From the NCBI GenBank assembly GCA_001600495.1, contig BCKE01000017.1, positions 351,716-415,715 of the forward strand: a DNA stretch of 64,000 nucleotides, given 5' to 3'. The notes beneath the pieces were generated by a model. It was not told the DNA's origin and made no database searches. It was given only the letters and a program-made list of their open reading frames with translations. Origin of the DNA: Pilasporangium apinafurcum. Taxonomy: Eukaryota > Oomycota > Peronosporomycetes > Pythiales > Pythiaceae. Positions 32,006-44,959 of the stretch are shown here, one piece after another (position 1 is the first letter of the stretch; each line of letters starts with the position of its first letter). Made by a program: the position numbers and the translations under genes.

Positions 32006-35000
32006 AAGGTAGCAGTAAATCACAAAGATAGAACCGTTGTCAGTCGTCGTTACTGCAATAGCCAAAATCCAGGCGGTGCAGGGACAATGGCTGAGACCTA
32101 GTCAGCAAGAGAGCCGTGTCCTTTCTTTCCCGGTATGACTTGTCTGCGGAATGAACACACGCAAATGACTAACTCCCATGGGCTAGAGGTAGGACATACC
32201 GCTGGTGAAGCTGTTGTAACGAAAGATATTGTTTTACAAGTTTTTCACTTTGAAAAGGAAATCCGCTAAAAAGATCTGAGATCCAAGTATTTTGACTAAA
32301 ATTTATTAAAACTGAACCCACCTACCAGAAAATTAGCCAATAGTGACACAGTTTTTGGTTTTATTCATTCCATCTGCTTTACTGGATGGCAAAAGCAAAG
32401 TTTTTTTGGGGGGTGGCATCAAGTTTTGCTCCTTTCCCATTTATTAATCCCCCAAGAGACAGTTTCTTTTAGGATTCAGTGACTACAGAAACGCAACTGC
32501 TAGCAATGTATAAGGCAGCAGCAAAGGAATGACGCAGGGCTGTCGCCAACGAAAGGCAAGTTGAACGTCTTTTCGACAACTTCCATACAAATTAACTTCT
32601 GTGGATAGAGAACTGTATTATGGGTTGCTACAAAGTGCATTCAGAGAGAGGACTTCTATTCCGGGTGCACAAAGATCACGAAATTGTTGGGTATGCTGAC
32701 TAACTTATGAGGAAGGTTCACATCGAATACATCCAGTTTGTTGCAAACCCTAACGGTTCTATGGTTGTGAAGAACATCGTCATACAAGTACAATACCAGG
32801 ACAGGTTTGGGTATCGTAGCTTTTTTTTGCCCAAGATGATAAGAACAGGCTTGGATGTGCATGATGTTGTGTGATAGTCGTGAATGCTTTGCTACAAAAA
32901 CATACAAAGTCATACGTTCTGTTGCAAAAATTCTTTATCCTTTACACTATCGATGGCACTTTTCTTCATTGCCCATTATCTGAAGTCCTATGCTCTTCGC
33001 ATCACAGTCAATTATTCACGGAAACTAGGCAATCACTCTGAGATGAGTGTGTTACTACGACGCGCACACACACAAAATGTATCTGAAGGATGATGCTTTA
33101 GGTGGCTACATAAGCATCTCCAATTTTCCCATCTCATCTCGTCAAAACGACATAGGGAGCTCAAGGTGCTTCTTTGGATTAGTACGAAGTACAGAAAAGT
33201 CGTTCTCTGGTGGTTGGATACTCAAAAGCAACCCATCCCCAACTGTCAAAAGATACAGCACGGACATCCCCTTCGATTATGGCCTGAGATGAAAATGATT
33301 GACAAATTTTATTACATCACAGAACAAATTAGCCAATTAGCCAAACTGTCAAAACATTTAGCATGATACTATAACAGCATTTTATTGAACAATAAAAATT
33401 ACAATGATGCGTGTGAAAAGTATATAGTGAAGAAATAATTTTGTGGATTCATATGCATTTTCGTCGTCGTTGACCTGATGAGCGCAGCTTGTACCGCTGT
33501 TTGATAGTGGGTCACCTGTCACCAAATTCTTCCTTCATCATCTCTTCTTAGTTCTGAACCGACAAAAAAGAAACGGGAAGATGGACTCAAAACAAAGAGC
33601 CAGAGTGATTGAATATGACGTCGCTGCCATCACCTCGTTTTCGCTGAGGTACCCACTCTAACTCGTGTTAGCTCTATGCACTTCCGGTTGTAGACGTGCC
33701 ATCGTAATTGCGCAAATCGTAAGCATTTTGATAAAAATGCAACCTCTACATTCCAATATGTGCTTTTTTTTCCCTTTAGAATGGCAAAAGAAATTTGAAA
33801 ATGTACTATGCTAATATAATGCTGAATGATTTTTAGTCAAATAGGTGATATTGATTATTTTTTGCATAAATGTGACTGGCTTGGACATTCTTATTTTCAT
33901 AGTCAGGCCAGCACAATAGAGATCGCCTGCACATCCTCTTTATTGCTCTGCGAGAGGACAGAAAAATGCCTTCAGAGATCAAATCCCTGAAGATATTTGG
34001 TTTCTCGGGTGCAATTTGCAAAACATAGGTCGTATCCGCTAAGATACGGAGGATAAGTTTGCATGATCGGCTGCGAAACCCTTCAAGTCGGAACTGTCTA
34101 TTTGGACAGAGACATCACATATCACGCGTATTTTCTTTTTTTGCTTGTCCTTCTTGTATTATCACTATCTCTTTTTTGGACGCGCAAGTGAAGTGTAATC
34201 TCCAATTTCATCGAGTCTGCTGCAGAAGATATTAAGTCTTTTACTTTCTTTGTGGGTATCGTTGAGATTACTGGACTATAAAATATAATTTTTTGTTCAT
34301 TTCCCACATTTGCTTAGGTACTACTTCATAAGCATCAAATACATTATAGCTTTTGTTGGGATGCTGGTGCATTTTGATGGGAGACCTATTCCAGCAAACG
34401 ACCATTATCACCTCAAACACGGCAGAGCATATCTATAGTAGGAATCATATGTATGTTTAATGAAAAACTCGTTTGACGAATTTGCTTCCCAGCACCGCAT
34501 GCACAGCATTTTATCAGTGTAATACCTTTCTCTGACCAGAGTGCTGATATGATAAGGCTTTGATGTCATGCGCGAGCACTGGGGATAACCAAAGATTTTG
34601 GCACCGCAAATCATGCTTGTAATGCACAGAGATTAAATGCACAATTCTAAAGTAATTCGCCATCTTGCAACGTTAATCAAACTATCATGACATTGGTAAC
34701 TGTTCTGCGAGATATTCTTGTCCGGTCAGTCCCCAAACGACATATTCAACATTTAATGGGTGCCAACTATATTTTCAACATCCCAAATATCTAATCCTAC
34801 GAAGTACGGCTCCTATTAAATATCAGTACGAGATCTAAAATTCTTCTAATTTCTCTTAGCAGAATGCTTTCCCTTCCCCCCCTCGCCCCCTCTCAAAACA
34901 GAGTGGGACTGTCTCTTTCTTTGCCTTGATCAGGTCACAGAACTCGGAGTTTGGGGGACGTATCATCTACTACACACCCCATCCACACTTCAATCATTTC

Positions 35001-35250
35001 TCAACTGCGGACTTAAACGAGAGATAAGAATGAGTCATTATAGACCTTTTTCGTTTAAGCTCACATCGTATGCGGCTATTTTAGAGAGTGACTATGGATT
35101 CCTGAGCCACAAAGCCATGAGGTGGGACACATATGTTTGTGGCTACAACCTGCACTTACCGCTTCTGTGTCGATTATACCTCAATGCGTCCATATCTCTC
35201 CTTCACATCGTATTGCCTCGTGTTCTGAGACGGTAGATCTACATCTTTCA
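32006..35250. other. 3.2 kb between divergent transporters A and B
   Basis: No intact gene. One possible transposase fragment is listed separately (32884-33110). Short frames at 33047-33292, 33833-34021 and 34408-34614 have no recognisable homology. An 8-base C run lies near 34877-34889. Confidence 0.35.
32884..33110 (+). mobile_element. possible relic of a Merlin/IS1595-type transposase
   Basis: One frame reads HYLKSYALRITVNYSRKLG and, a little later, RRAHTQNVSEG. This resembles the late part of IS1595/ISXO2-like (Merlin) transposases, where a VNHSxxFV segment is followed by GxHTQNIE. The fragment is short and decayed, and no other part was found. Confidence 0.3.
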
Positions 35251-35335
35251 AACAGCTCAGTCTCGAATTTGCTTCGTTCTACTCACAACTCCAGTACACA
35301 TTCGATCGACTTCTCAAGCTTTTATTCCAGTCATC

Positions 35336-37272
35336 ATGGGGAACGGCAAACCATTCTTCACCGTCGAAGACTTCAAAGCTTCATTCAATCTCTTCTGCTG
35401 TGTTTACGGTATCGGTACGCTTGGTATGCCTGGCAATTTCTCTCGCGCTGGGCCAGTTATCGCGACTCTCGCATTGCTCTTCATGGCATTCGCCAATGTC
35501 TACTCGTCGGTATGCATCAGTAAGACGATGTTGCTTGCACCACGTTCGGTCAAGACTTATGGTGATCTCGGTGAATGGTGCATGGGGAAGGTTGGTCGTT
35601 ATCTGACCGTGATTGCTCAGATGGCCAATTGTACATTAGTACCATGTGCATTCCTTGTGCTTGGTGGCACCTTGTTGGATGATTTGTTCCCTGGTGCATT
35701 CAGTCCTAAGACCTGGATCATCTTGATGGCCATCTTGGTTACTCCAGTGTGTTTGATTCCAACTCTCAAGGAAGGAGCTGGTGTTGCTCTTGCTGGTTGC
35801 TTGGGCACAATTCTTGGTGATGTCCTCGGTGTATCGATCTTGATGCATGGTATGTCTGGTCATCCATCAGTCCCAAAGCCTGATCTCAACTTTAAGCAAG
35901 TCGCAACTGCTTTCGGTAATTTGTCACTCGCCTACGGTGCCGGTATTGTCATCCCAGCTCTTCAGCGTCAACACAGTGATCCTACACGTATGCCACGTGT
36001 TGTGTTCGTGACCGTGACGTTTATCTCATGCTTGTTTTTGGTGTTGGCAAGTACGGGGTACTCTGCTGTTGGTTGCCAAATCTCTGGTAACTTGCTTTTC
36101 TCCATCTACCCAGATGCCGCTACTGGTCTCACTCCTCTTGGTTTCACCGTTGACAAGGGTCTCGTTGTTTTGGCATTCTTGGGGATGCAATTGCATATCA
36201 CGATCGCTTTCAATGTCCTCATCGCTCCTGCGTTCTANNNNNNNNNNNNNNNNNNNNNNNNNNNNNNNNNNNNNNNNNNNNNNNNNNNNNNNNNNNNNNN
36301 NNNNNNNNNNNNNNNNNNNNNNNNNNNNNNNNNNNNNNNNNNNNNNNNNNNNNNNNNNNNNNNNNNNNNNNNNNNNNNNNNNNNNNNNNNNNNNNNNNNN
36401 NNNNNNNNNNNNNNNNNNNNNNNNNNNNNNNNNNNNNNNNNNNNNNNNNNNNNNNNNNNNNNNNNNNNNNNNNNNNNNNNNNNNNNNNNNNNNNNNNNNN
36501 NNNNNNNNNNNNNNNNNNNNNNNNNNNNNNNNNNNNNNNNNNNNNNNNNNNNNNNNNNNNNNNNNNNNNNNNNNNNNNNNNNNNNNNNNNNNNNNNNNNN
36601 NNNNNNNNNNNNNNNNNNNNNNNNNNNNNNNNNNNNNNNNNNNNNNNNNNNNNNNNNNNNNNNNNNNNNNNNNNNNNNNNNNNNNNNNNNNNNNNNNNNN
36701 NNNNNNNNNNNNNNNNNNNNNNNNNNNNNNNNNNNNNNNNNNNNNNNNNNNNNNNNNNNNNNNNNNNNNNNNNNNNNNNNNNNNNNNNNNNNNNNNNNNN
36801 NNNNNNNNNNNNNNNNNNNNNNNNNNNNNNNNNNNNNNNNNNNNNNNNNNNNNNNNNNNNNNNNNNNNNNNNNNNNNNNNNNNNNNNNNNNNNNNNNNNN
36901 NNNNNNNNNNNNNNNNNNNNNNNNNNNNNNNNNNNNNNNNNNNNNNNNNNNNNNNNNNNNNNNNNNNNNNNNNNNNNNNNNNNNNNNNNNNNNNNNNNNN
37001 NNNNNNNNNNNNNNNNNNNNNNNNNNNNNNNNNNNNNNNNNNNNNNNNNNNNNNNNNNNNNNNNNNNNNNNNGGGCGGCGATCCCCTTGTACGAAAAGAT
37101 CCCTGGTATCATTGTCGTTGTGGTTTGTATATTCTTCGGTTGCTACGTGACTTACACGTCGGGCAAGCAGCTCTTTCATCCCGGTAGCTCGAGTGGTCCA
37201 GCGTTCCCATTCTGCGCGCCAGAATACGAGACTGAGATTTACTATATCAAGGACAATTCCACCCGCTTTTAG
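35336..37272 (+). CDS. AAAP family transporter, copy B (interrupted by an assembly gap)
   Basis: The start MGNGKPFFTVEDFKASFNLF and the next 300 codons are nearly identical to copies A and C. The sequence then enters N bases (36238-37072) and resumes at WAAIPLYEKIPG, ending YYIKDNSTRF at 37272. Comparison with copy C suggests about 360 bases are missing, whereas the gap is 835 N, so the gap is mis-sized or hides an insertion. The tail differs from A and C (GKQLFHPGSSSGPAFPFC). Divergent to copy A and convergent with copy C. Function as for copy A. Confidence 0.88.
36238..37072. other. assembly gap (835 N)
   Basis: A run of N inside copy B, in the part where the transporter copies share near-identical sequence. 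It is probably a collapsed repeat in the assembly. Confidence 0.98.
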
Positions 37273-37800
37273 ATGAAGGGTACCCTGTTGATGGCAACTC
37301 AATGGGTTGTTGTTGTCTCTTGTTGCACCTCCCTTTTCCTTTCGTTTTGGTAGTATACGTGATGGTGATACGTTTTTGAATACAAGATTGTTTTGATCTT
37401 TCCATTCTTTTGGTTACCCTCTCATTTATTTTGTTATTCAGTTCTGGATTCATTGATGAAACTATCATGTAATATGGCTGCATTTACTTGATTCACAGAA
37501 GAACATCATCTGATGCGTTGATCCCAACGCCCCTTAATCACTTAGCTCAGCGTATGGTTGGCGATAACACACTCACTATTAGATTGATCGTTGGTTGATC
37601 TATCAACAACTCGACTACGTCAAAATAATTTGGAACTTCATTCGTACAACGGTATCACCACAACACTTGATCAGATGGCTAACTCATGGCGGAGTACCAA
37701 CAACAAGGAACCAAGTTGAACTCATTTCAAGCTTTTAAGAAAAATCCTTAACGGCAATATAAACCTACCAAATGAACCATATCTACTACTGACATGCATT
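37273..37800. other. 0.53 kb convergent 3' region of copies B and C
   Basis: The gap between the stops of the two convergent transporters. It is T-rich with no ORF that looks coding. It must hold both 3' ends. Confidence 0.3.
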
Positions 37801-39267
37801 CTAAAATCGCGTTGAGTTGTCCTTGATATAGTAAACCTCGTATTGGTATTCCTTGTGACAATATGGGAACACAGGATCACTTGCGGACGAGTCATCCGGA
37901 TTGAAAAGCTCCTTGCCCGACGTGTAAGTCACGTAGCAACCGAAGAATATACAAACCACAACGACAATGATACCAGGGATCTTTTCGTACAAGGGGATCG
38001 CCGCCCAGCACTTCTTCAAGTAGAAAATGACAGGTAGCACAATGCAACTCAAGGTAATGGCCGAAGCACCAACGAAATCCGTCAGATCGCTAAAGTGGTC
38101 ACGGAAAAGCACCGAGGCAATCACGAGCACAACCACGACAGCGATACGCATCGGAATGTACTTGAGTGCGTGGCCCTTGTACTCCATCAACTCAGCATCT
38201 TCATCATCGTGTTCTTTCGCAATGTCAGCCATTGACACAACTGAACCCTTCGAGGCACGAGTCTTGATACCATCACCTGGGGTTTCAGCAGCTTCATATG
38301 GAATCGATTCAATGTCATCAGCAGGTTTGACTGGATGCATNCCNANNANCANACGTTCNANNANGTAGAACGCAGGAGCGATGAGGACATTGAAAGCGAT
38401 CGTGATATGCAATTGCATCCCCAAGAATGCCAAAACAACGAGACCCTTGTCAACGGTGAAACCAAGAGGAGTGAGACCAGTAGCGGCATCTGGGTAGATG
38501 GAGAAAAGCAAGTTACCAGAGATTTGGCAACCAACAGCAGAGTACCCCGTACTTGCCAACACCAAAAACAAGCATGAGATAAACGTCACGGTCACGAACA
38601 CAACACGTGGCATACGTGTAGGATCACTGTGTTGACGCTGAAGAGCTGGGATGACAATACCGGCACCGTAGGCNAGNGANAANTTACCGAAAGCAGNTGC
38701 NACTTGCTTAAAGTTGAGNTCNGGNNNTGGNACNGATGGATGACCAGACATACCATGCNNNAAGANNGNNACACCNAGGACATCACCAAGAATTGTGCCC
38801 AAGCAACCAGCAAGAGCAACACCAGCTCCTTCCTTGAGAGTTGGAATCAAACACACTGGNNNNACNANGANNNCCATCAAGATGATCCAGGTCTTAGGAC
38901 TGAATGCACCAGGGAACAAATCATCCAACAAGGTGCCACCAAGCACAAGGAATGCACATGGTACTAATGTACAATTGGCCATCTGAGCAATCACGGTCAG
39001 ATAACGACCAACCTTCCCCATGCACCATTCACCGAGATCACCATAAGTCTTGACCGAACGTGGTGCAAGCAACATCGTCTTACTGATGCATACCGACGAG
39101 TAGACATTGGCGAATGCCATGAAGAGCAATGCGAGAGTCGCGATAACTGGCCCAGCGCGAGAGAAATTGCCAGGCATACCAAGCGTACCGATACCGTAAA
39201 CACAGCAGAAGAGATTGAATGAAGCTTTGAAGTCTTCGACGGTGAAGAATGGTTTGCCGTTCCCCAT
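37801..39267 (-). CDS. AAAP family transporter, copy C
   Basis: Single exon of 488 aa, ATG at 39267. It carries the same Aa_trans start as A and B, the same internal loop, and N bases at the same codons as copy A, plus extra N at 38341-38365 and 38860-38872. The tail after MEYKG is its own (HALKYIPMRIAVVVVLV) and ends SSASDPVFPYCHKEYQYEVYYIKDNSTRF. Its 5' flank is unrelated to that of A and B, so identity stops exactly at the start codon on that side. Confidence 0.93.
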   Translation of the reverse strand: MGNGKPFFTVEDFKASFNLFCCVYGIGTLGMPGNFSRAGPVIATLALLFMAFANVYSSVCISKTMLLAPRSVKTYGDLGEWCMGKVGRYLTVIAQMANCTLVPCAFLVLGGTLLDDLFPGAFSPKTWIILMXXXXXPVCLIPTLKEGAGVALAGCLGTILGDVXGXXXXXHGMSGHPXXPXXXLNFKQXAXAFGXXXXAYGAGIVIPALQRQHSDPTRMPRVVFVTVTFISCLFLVLASTGYSAVGCQISGNLLFSIYPDAATGLTPLGFTVDKGLVVLAFLGMQLHITIAFNVLIAPAFYXXERXXXXMHPVKPADDIESIPYEAAETPGDGIKTRASKGSVVSMADIAKEHDDEDAELMEYKGHALKYIPMRIAVVVVLVIASVLFRDHFSDLTDFVGASAITLSCIVLPVIFYLKKCWAAIPLYEKIPGIIVVVVCIFFGCYVTYTSGKELFNPDDSSASDPVFPYCHKEYQYEVYYIKDNSTRF

Positions 39268-42200
39268 GGTTGATGAGTATATGCGTATGATTGAAGGATC
39301 CTTTTAGCTCTTGAATGAGGTGAAGCAAATTGGGAACTGGAACAGAACACAGAGCAACGAAACGAAAACGCTAAGCAAGGTGCTCTCGCTTCCTAAATAG
39401 ATCGAGGACTTGACAACGAAGCGTAGATAGGTAGATCTTTTCTAATCATGTGCGTTTTTTTTCTTTGTGTTCCTGGCCATGCACACACAGTAGCTGTGCT
39501 TGACTCATAATGACTCCACAGGTTGTAAAGTGTGCTGACGCTTGCTGATGATACATAGCGGCTATGGTTTGGGACAAAGTATGCACACACTTCCAACAGA
39601 CAGGGCTGCCTACAACGCCAAAACGCGATGCAAAGCCCCTTTCATGTTGGACAGCCGATCTTGCCAAGACGATCCTCCGTCTCTCGCTTTTGTATAATTT
39701 CATCATTGACTATGGTGTCCAACAAAAAGATAGTTCAACATTCGCCCCATCTCATCGAAAGCAGGAGAGTGGATTGCCAGGTTTTTCGAAGTCTATCTTT
39801 ACTTTTTAATGTTAAAATGCTGTAATGCCCACTTCTTATTTTGTGGTTTGTTGGGCGTCTGTGACATGCTAATTCGCGGGCTCATACTGGTGAATTTCGA
39901 GGATCTGATATAGGTGAGATGGGCTCTATGTATCAGCGAATTTGTGGAGATCAACTCTCAAAAGCATTCATATAGTGGCAACGTTCTGTGCCGGTCTTCG
40001 CGTATTGCATTACGCTGGTTTGCGGTGGGTATTGACAATATTAAGAACAGAAATCGCGTTGATACTTTAGATATGATATATATTCATCCTGATTTGGTAC
40101 TTGATGGTACGGAATAGAATGAATGGCCAACTTGAACCAAATCTATTCCAATATGGATAAAGACGAAGCGCATCAGCATCCACTCCAATGTATAACGTTA
40201 TGAGCGTACGGCCATTGTATCCCCTGTTTAACTCCATATCGCACGGTATGGACAATCCGACTTTGACTTCCAAAGTTCTAGCCGTTTTGTAAGACCCAAT
40301 ATGAGACTCTGATTCTTGGACTTGGCACCTTTCGTTTAAATGCATCTATCCTTCTTATGTAGCCGTGTTAAACACATATCAATAGTACACATTATCCTAA
40401 ATATCATGGTTTAGGCTCAAATCGGTTCTGGTCCTGGTATTCGACAGGAATGTTAGTGATGATTATGCAGCTACCTAACATGTCGCCATCTAAGCTCCTA
40501 CAGATGTACAGTTTTTGGGGAGAGACATCGAAGTGGTTGTGGACAGGCGAGCATCCAGTGTTGACTGAGACCTGCAACTGCGTGTCAAAAGTCAACCAAA
40601 CCGACTCTCTCAGGAGGATCTTTTCTTCACACCAAACCAATGATAGCTGATAGATAAGGAAGGAGATTTTCCCTATCAGCTCATCACCCTGGGTTCGAAA
40701 GAAAGACAAAAACCAGACCAAACATAGCATCTTAATTTTATTGCGTTTTCTTGAAATATAAATTTGGTAAAAATGCAGTGAAAACTGCCATTATTTGCGC
40801 CATTTGATTCGTTTAAATCACTCTTCCAGTTATTATAAGTAGTCGCAAAGGTATGTGGCAAACTGAATATCGATGGAAGCTCTGGTGACTTAATTGATCT
40901 TTCTTGGTAGATGGAAAGGCAGCTTCAAGACAGTATCGTAACACTCTTCGTTGTCGTTGCTTACGTACGAAGAAAGTAACGCGTGATGGTGGTGTTTGAC
41001 GCAGTACAGGTCATACTCCGAGTGGATACGTCTCGGGTGTACTATTCGTTTCTATTGGACGGCTTGGGTCACGACGTTGTCGATGTCACACCTATCAACG
41101 ATCTTTTTCTTGTTAAGAGGGGAAACGAGCGTAGAAAGAGGATAGGAAAAGATTTGGTGCAAAAACAGAAACTCGCACATTAACTTGTATTTGGTATGTG
41201 AACAAGCTGATTGGCGTCAGAGAACGCACAACGAAGGGAGGCGGCTACATCGAGTGAGTCAGGTCTGAGTCAGACCTAGGTCCCCATAGCGAACATTGGC
41301 ATTACATTCTCATTTTCATTTTCCTCCGGTGAAACAATCATCCCTTCGCGCTTGGCAAATCCTTCGCCCTATCAAAAGTACGTTCGTCACTATCATCCAT
41401 TTCCGTGCTGTGAAGGATATTAAAACTTCACAGTTTTCAACCGTATCTTGGGCATGTGACTGTCTGTTTCGCAAGGATCAAGTAACCAACCTTCTTCACG
41501 CCTACGGTATGAATACTTTATGTCCATAGTTTAGCAAAGCGTCTTTTACTGTCTCCAGAATAAAGATGTATGAGCCGATTACTCGCCGTGGAGTTTTAGT
41601 TCGAATGGACAGAGTGACGTATTTGTAGATACTCGGTTATTATATGTATACTAATTTCGATGAAATCATGGGCACGATGAAAATGAGAGAGATACTACCA
41701 TATTCTGGTCCCAATCGATTGTTTCGACTTTATCAACCTTCTAAGGATCAGTTAAGTATCATACATAGTCACATTCTCCTTGTTGACCAAAAGTAGATAC
41801 TTTCCCGGCCCACCCAATATGACGCACATAATGTAGTTTGTAGTCAACACTGGCAGTAGTTACTCAATCACCTGCAATAGACAAGCTATAGCTACTGGAA
41901 GCAAAATTGTAGGTGCTCTCAACGCTGCTTTTCTCCCCTATTGGTTTATACAGTGGCTAAAGGCTTGAAGTAAGAGCATATGCACACAAAGCGACACAAT
42001 TGATGTTAATATGGAAACAAATTCCAGTTTTCTTTGATATAATCCCAAAAGTCGGTGACCAATGGTGATATGGATACGGAAACAAAAAAAATCTTTTTTG
42101 CTGGGAGACTATGTAACAAGGATCTTTTATATCCGTATACTCTCTCCACCATGGTGAACAGAAAGCCAGATCTTCTCTCTGTGATGTCACGAAGATTCTA

Positions 42201-43255
42201 ATTCAACACTTCGTCCTGGTTCAACAGCAGATGTGAGTGCTCGATCATCACCACTATGCACCTATATGTTTTCACCCAAGTTGTGCTAAATGTGCCTGCA
42301 TTCAATAAATGCTACATCTTCTTGGATAGGTCAAGATTTCAAGCTACTTTTCAGTTAGTTCATCAGCCACGATTTGAAACAGCGATTAAAACTTTTGAAA
42401 GTGGCTACAATTAATCATCTCACTTCAAAAATGAAGTACACTATTTCCTACCACAGTGTGCTACGCTTGTTATTGAGGTGAAGCAATCGACGTATAGGAA
42501 ACAATGCAGCGATATTTTATTCCTAATCCGCAAAATATCGCTTGTGTTGCACCTTCACGTCGTATTTTCATCCACAATTCATGCGTAACCTCGGACGTCT
42601 TGGGTTGGCTATACCAACATCCACTCAAAGGAAAGGAACACTCCACATCACCCAAAACCTGACGAACACCCCTTCTTTGTGCTATTATACATGGTCGGCG
42701 TATTACGATGTGAAATAAAATGAACATAATCAGAGGATGCGATCCATCGTAAGTCGTGAACTATAGGAACTAAACCATGTGACTGAATGTTGATAGTAAA
42801 CTCACAATTATTTATTTTTTTTGTTCTTAAACAAAATCTTATCAGCGAAATATAACCTAAATAAAGAAATTAGATCCATCATTCCAGCATGAACCCATGA
42901 AGACAGATTGGCAATCTCCAACTTCTTTTTCTTTTCCGATAGATACAGTAAATTCATGTGCTCCATAGAAATTCACTATAAAAATGCACATAACTGATTA
43001 TGACTCGTGGTTGCCTAAACCTACGAAAAGAGTGCGGGACAACTACAACAGAGGAAGGAGGATGGGACAGGGAGCACCACTCTCCTCTCTTCACTTCGGG
43101 TTCGAAATCTATCACTTACTCTCTAATGTCTCCTTGTCTGATTCACTTGGGCAGGTTTTTCGTTTGAGATTCTGCTTTCACTTTTGTCAGTTGGCAATCT
43201 TCCTCCTCCCAGTCACATCAACACAAGAGCAAGAGACCAGAGATCATCGACAACC
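39268..43255. other. 4.0 kb between divergent transporters C and D
   Basis: No convincing gene. Minus-strand frames at 40067-40345 and 40404-40730 and a plus-strand 66-codon frame at 40983-41183 (MMVVFDAVQVILRVD) have some protein-like sequence but no recognised family; they may be relics. The last 300 bases are the 5' region of copy D. Confidence 0.35.
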
Positions 43256-44719
43256 ATGGGCAAAGGAAACCCACTTTTCACGTTTGAAGACGCGAAAATC
43301 GCCTTCAATCTCTTCTGCTGTGTTTACGGTATTGGTACACTTGGTATGCCCGCCAATTTTTCTCGTGCGGGTCCAGTTCTCGCAGTAATTGCGATGCTGT
43401 TTATGGCATTCGCAAACGTTTACTCCTCGGTGGTGTGCTCAAAGGTTTTGCTCATTGCACCACGCTCGGTGCGGACCTTTGGTGATCTCGGCGAGTGGTG
43501 CATGGGTAAACCTGGACGATATTTGGTTGTGGTGTCGCAGATGGGCGTCTGCTTGCTCGTCCCTTGTGCGTTTTTGGTACTCGGTGGGATCTTGTTGCAG
43601 AGTCTCTTCCCGGGTGCGTTCGAACAGAGCACATGGATCATCTTGATGGCGCTGATGGTGTTGCCTGTCACGCTCATACCAACGTTGAAAGAAGGTGCCG
43701 CGGCTGCGTTCGCTGGGTGCATGGGCACGATTCTTGCCGATATTATTGGTGTTGGCGTGTTGTTGCATGGGATGTCAGGCCACCCATCGGTGCCCACACC
43801 ACATCTCACATTCAAACAAGTGGCGACCACCTTTGGTAATCTGTCACTTGCCTACGGTGCCGGTATTGTCATCCCAGCGCTGCAACGTCAACACAGTGAT
43901 CCAAGTCGCATGCCTCGTGTGGTTTTTGTGACCATCACGTTTATTTCGATATTGTTTTTGGTTTTGGCCAGCACGGGTTACTCGGCTATCGGCTGCCAGA
44001 TTTCGGGCAACTTGCTCTTCTCAATTTTCCCGGATGCGGAAACTGGTTTGAGCAAACTTGGTTTCCACAGTGACAAAGGCATGGCCGTCTTGGCGTATCT
44101 ATTCATGCAGCTGCATATTACCATTGCGTTTAATGTGATTGTGCATCCTGCCTTTTACATTTTGGAACGTCTGGTCTTGGGCATGCACCAGAAGAAGTAT
44201 GAAGACGTGGAAGCCCCCAACTACGAGTCAGTCGATACTCCCGCCACTGGCATCAAGGTTCGTAATTCCAAGGGATCGACTGTGTCTATGGCCGACATTG
44301 AAAAGGAAACGCTAGATGAAGAAGAAGAGCTAGCGGAATACAAAGGCACGGGGTCGGTCATCAAGTATGTTGTTCTGCGTACCGTAGTGGTTACAATACT
44401 TGTGGTTGCCTCGGTGTTGTTGAAGGATCACTTTTTGGATTTGACCGACTTTGTCGGTGCCTCAGCCATTACAATGAGTTGCATCATACTGCCGATTGTC
44501 TTTTACCTCAAGAAACTCTGGGTGAACATCCATTTCGCTGAGAAAGCCATGGCACTCTTGGTGGTTCTGATTTGTCTGGTACTCGGCTGCTACGTGACGT
44601 ACCTCTCGGGCAAGCAGCTCTTTAACCCCGATAACTCGGGTGGTCCATCGTTCCCGTTCTGCCACGCAGAACACCAAGAGAGCATTTACTACATCAAGGA
44701 CAACTCTACGCGCTTTTAA
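43256..44719 (+). CDS. AAAP family transporter, copy D (diverged paralogue)
   Basis: Single exon of 487 aa starting MGKGNPLFTFEDAKIAFNLF; an in-frame TTG 24 codons upstream is not a start. It shares the CCVYGIGTLGMPANFSRAGP signature, the GAGIVIPALQRQHSDP segment, FTDFVGASAIT-type helix (LTDFVGASAITMSC) and the YYIKDNSTRF tail with A-C. It differs throughout at the DNA level and has no N, so it escaped the homogenisation seen in A-C. The loop before the last helices is VSMADIEKETLDEEEELAEYKG. Function as for copy A. Confidence 0.95.
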   Translation: MGKGNPLFTFEDAKIAFNLFCCVYGIGTLGMPANFSRAGPVLAVIAMLFMAFANVYSSVVCSKVLLIAPRSVRTFGDLGEWCMGKPGRYLVVVSQMGVCLLVPCAFLVLGGILLQSLFPGAFEQSTWIILMALMVLPVTLIPTLKEGAAAAFAGCMGTILADIIGVGVLLHGMSGHPSVPTPHLTFKQVATTFGNLSLAYGAGIVIPALQRQHSDPSRMPRVVFVTITFISILFLVLASTGYSAIGCQISGNLLFSIFPDAETGLSKLGFHSDKGMAVLAYLFMQLHITIAFNVIVHPAFYILERLVLGMHQKKYEDVEAPNYESVDTPATGIKVRNSKGSTVSMADIEKETLDEEEELAEYKGTGSVIKYVVLRTVVVTILVVASVLLKDHFLDLTDFVGASAITMSCIILPIVFYLKKLWVNIHFAEKAMALLVVLICLVLGCYVTYLSGKQLFNPDNSGGPSFPFCHAEHQESIYYIKDNSTRF

Positions 44720-44959
44720 GCGGGTTATTCAAGGCGGCATGTGGAGTTTTTTTGACATGTGTTATGTGTTGGACCAAAAAATAACAAGTGTCGAGATAGT
44801 TTTTACAATTTCTGTTGTTTGACTGCAAATGAAAAAAACACAAAAAAATCATGTGTAAGTTGGCCATTTTTAATTTTCATGCATTGGTGCAAACCCTAAA
44901 AAGAATTCTTACCTATGAGATAGCAAATCGGTTCTTTTTTATACCAATAGCGGAACCTA

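Noticed and set aside
32066-35250. retroelement or virus-derived element between transporters A and B
   Set aside because: No reverse transcriptase, integrase, capsid or long terminal repeat was recognised there or elsewhere in the window.
40685-40700. tRNA B-box-like ggttcgaa
   Set aside because: No cloverleaf can be built around it; the same holds for gggttcgaaatc at 43099.
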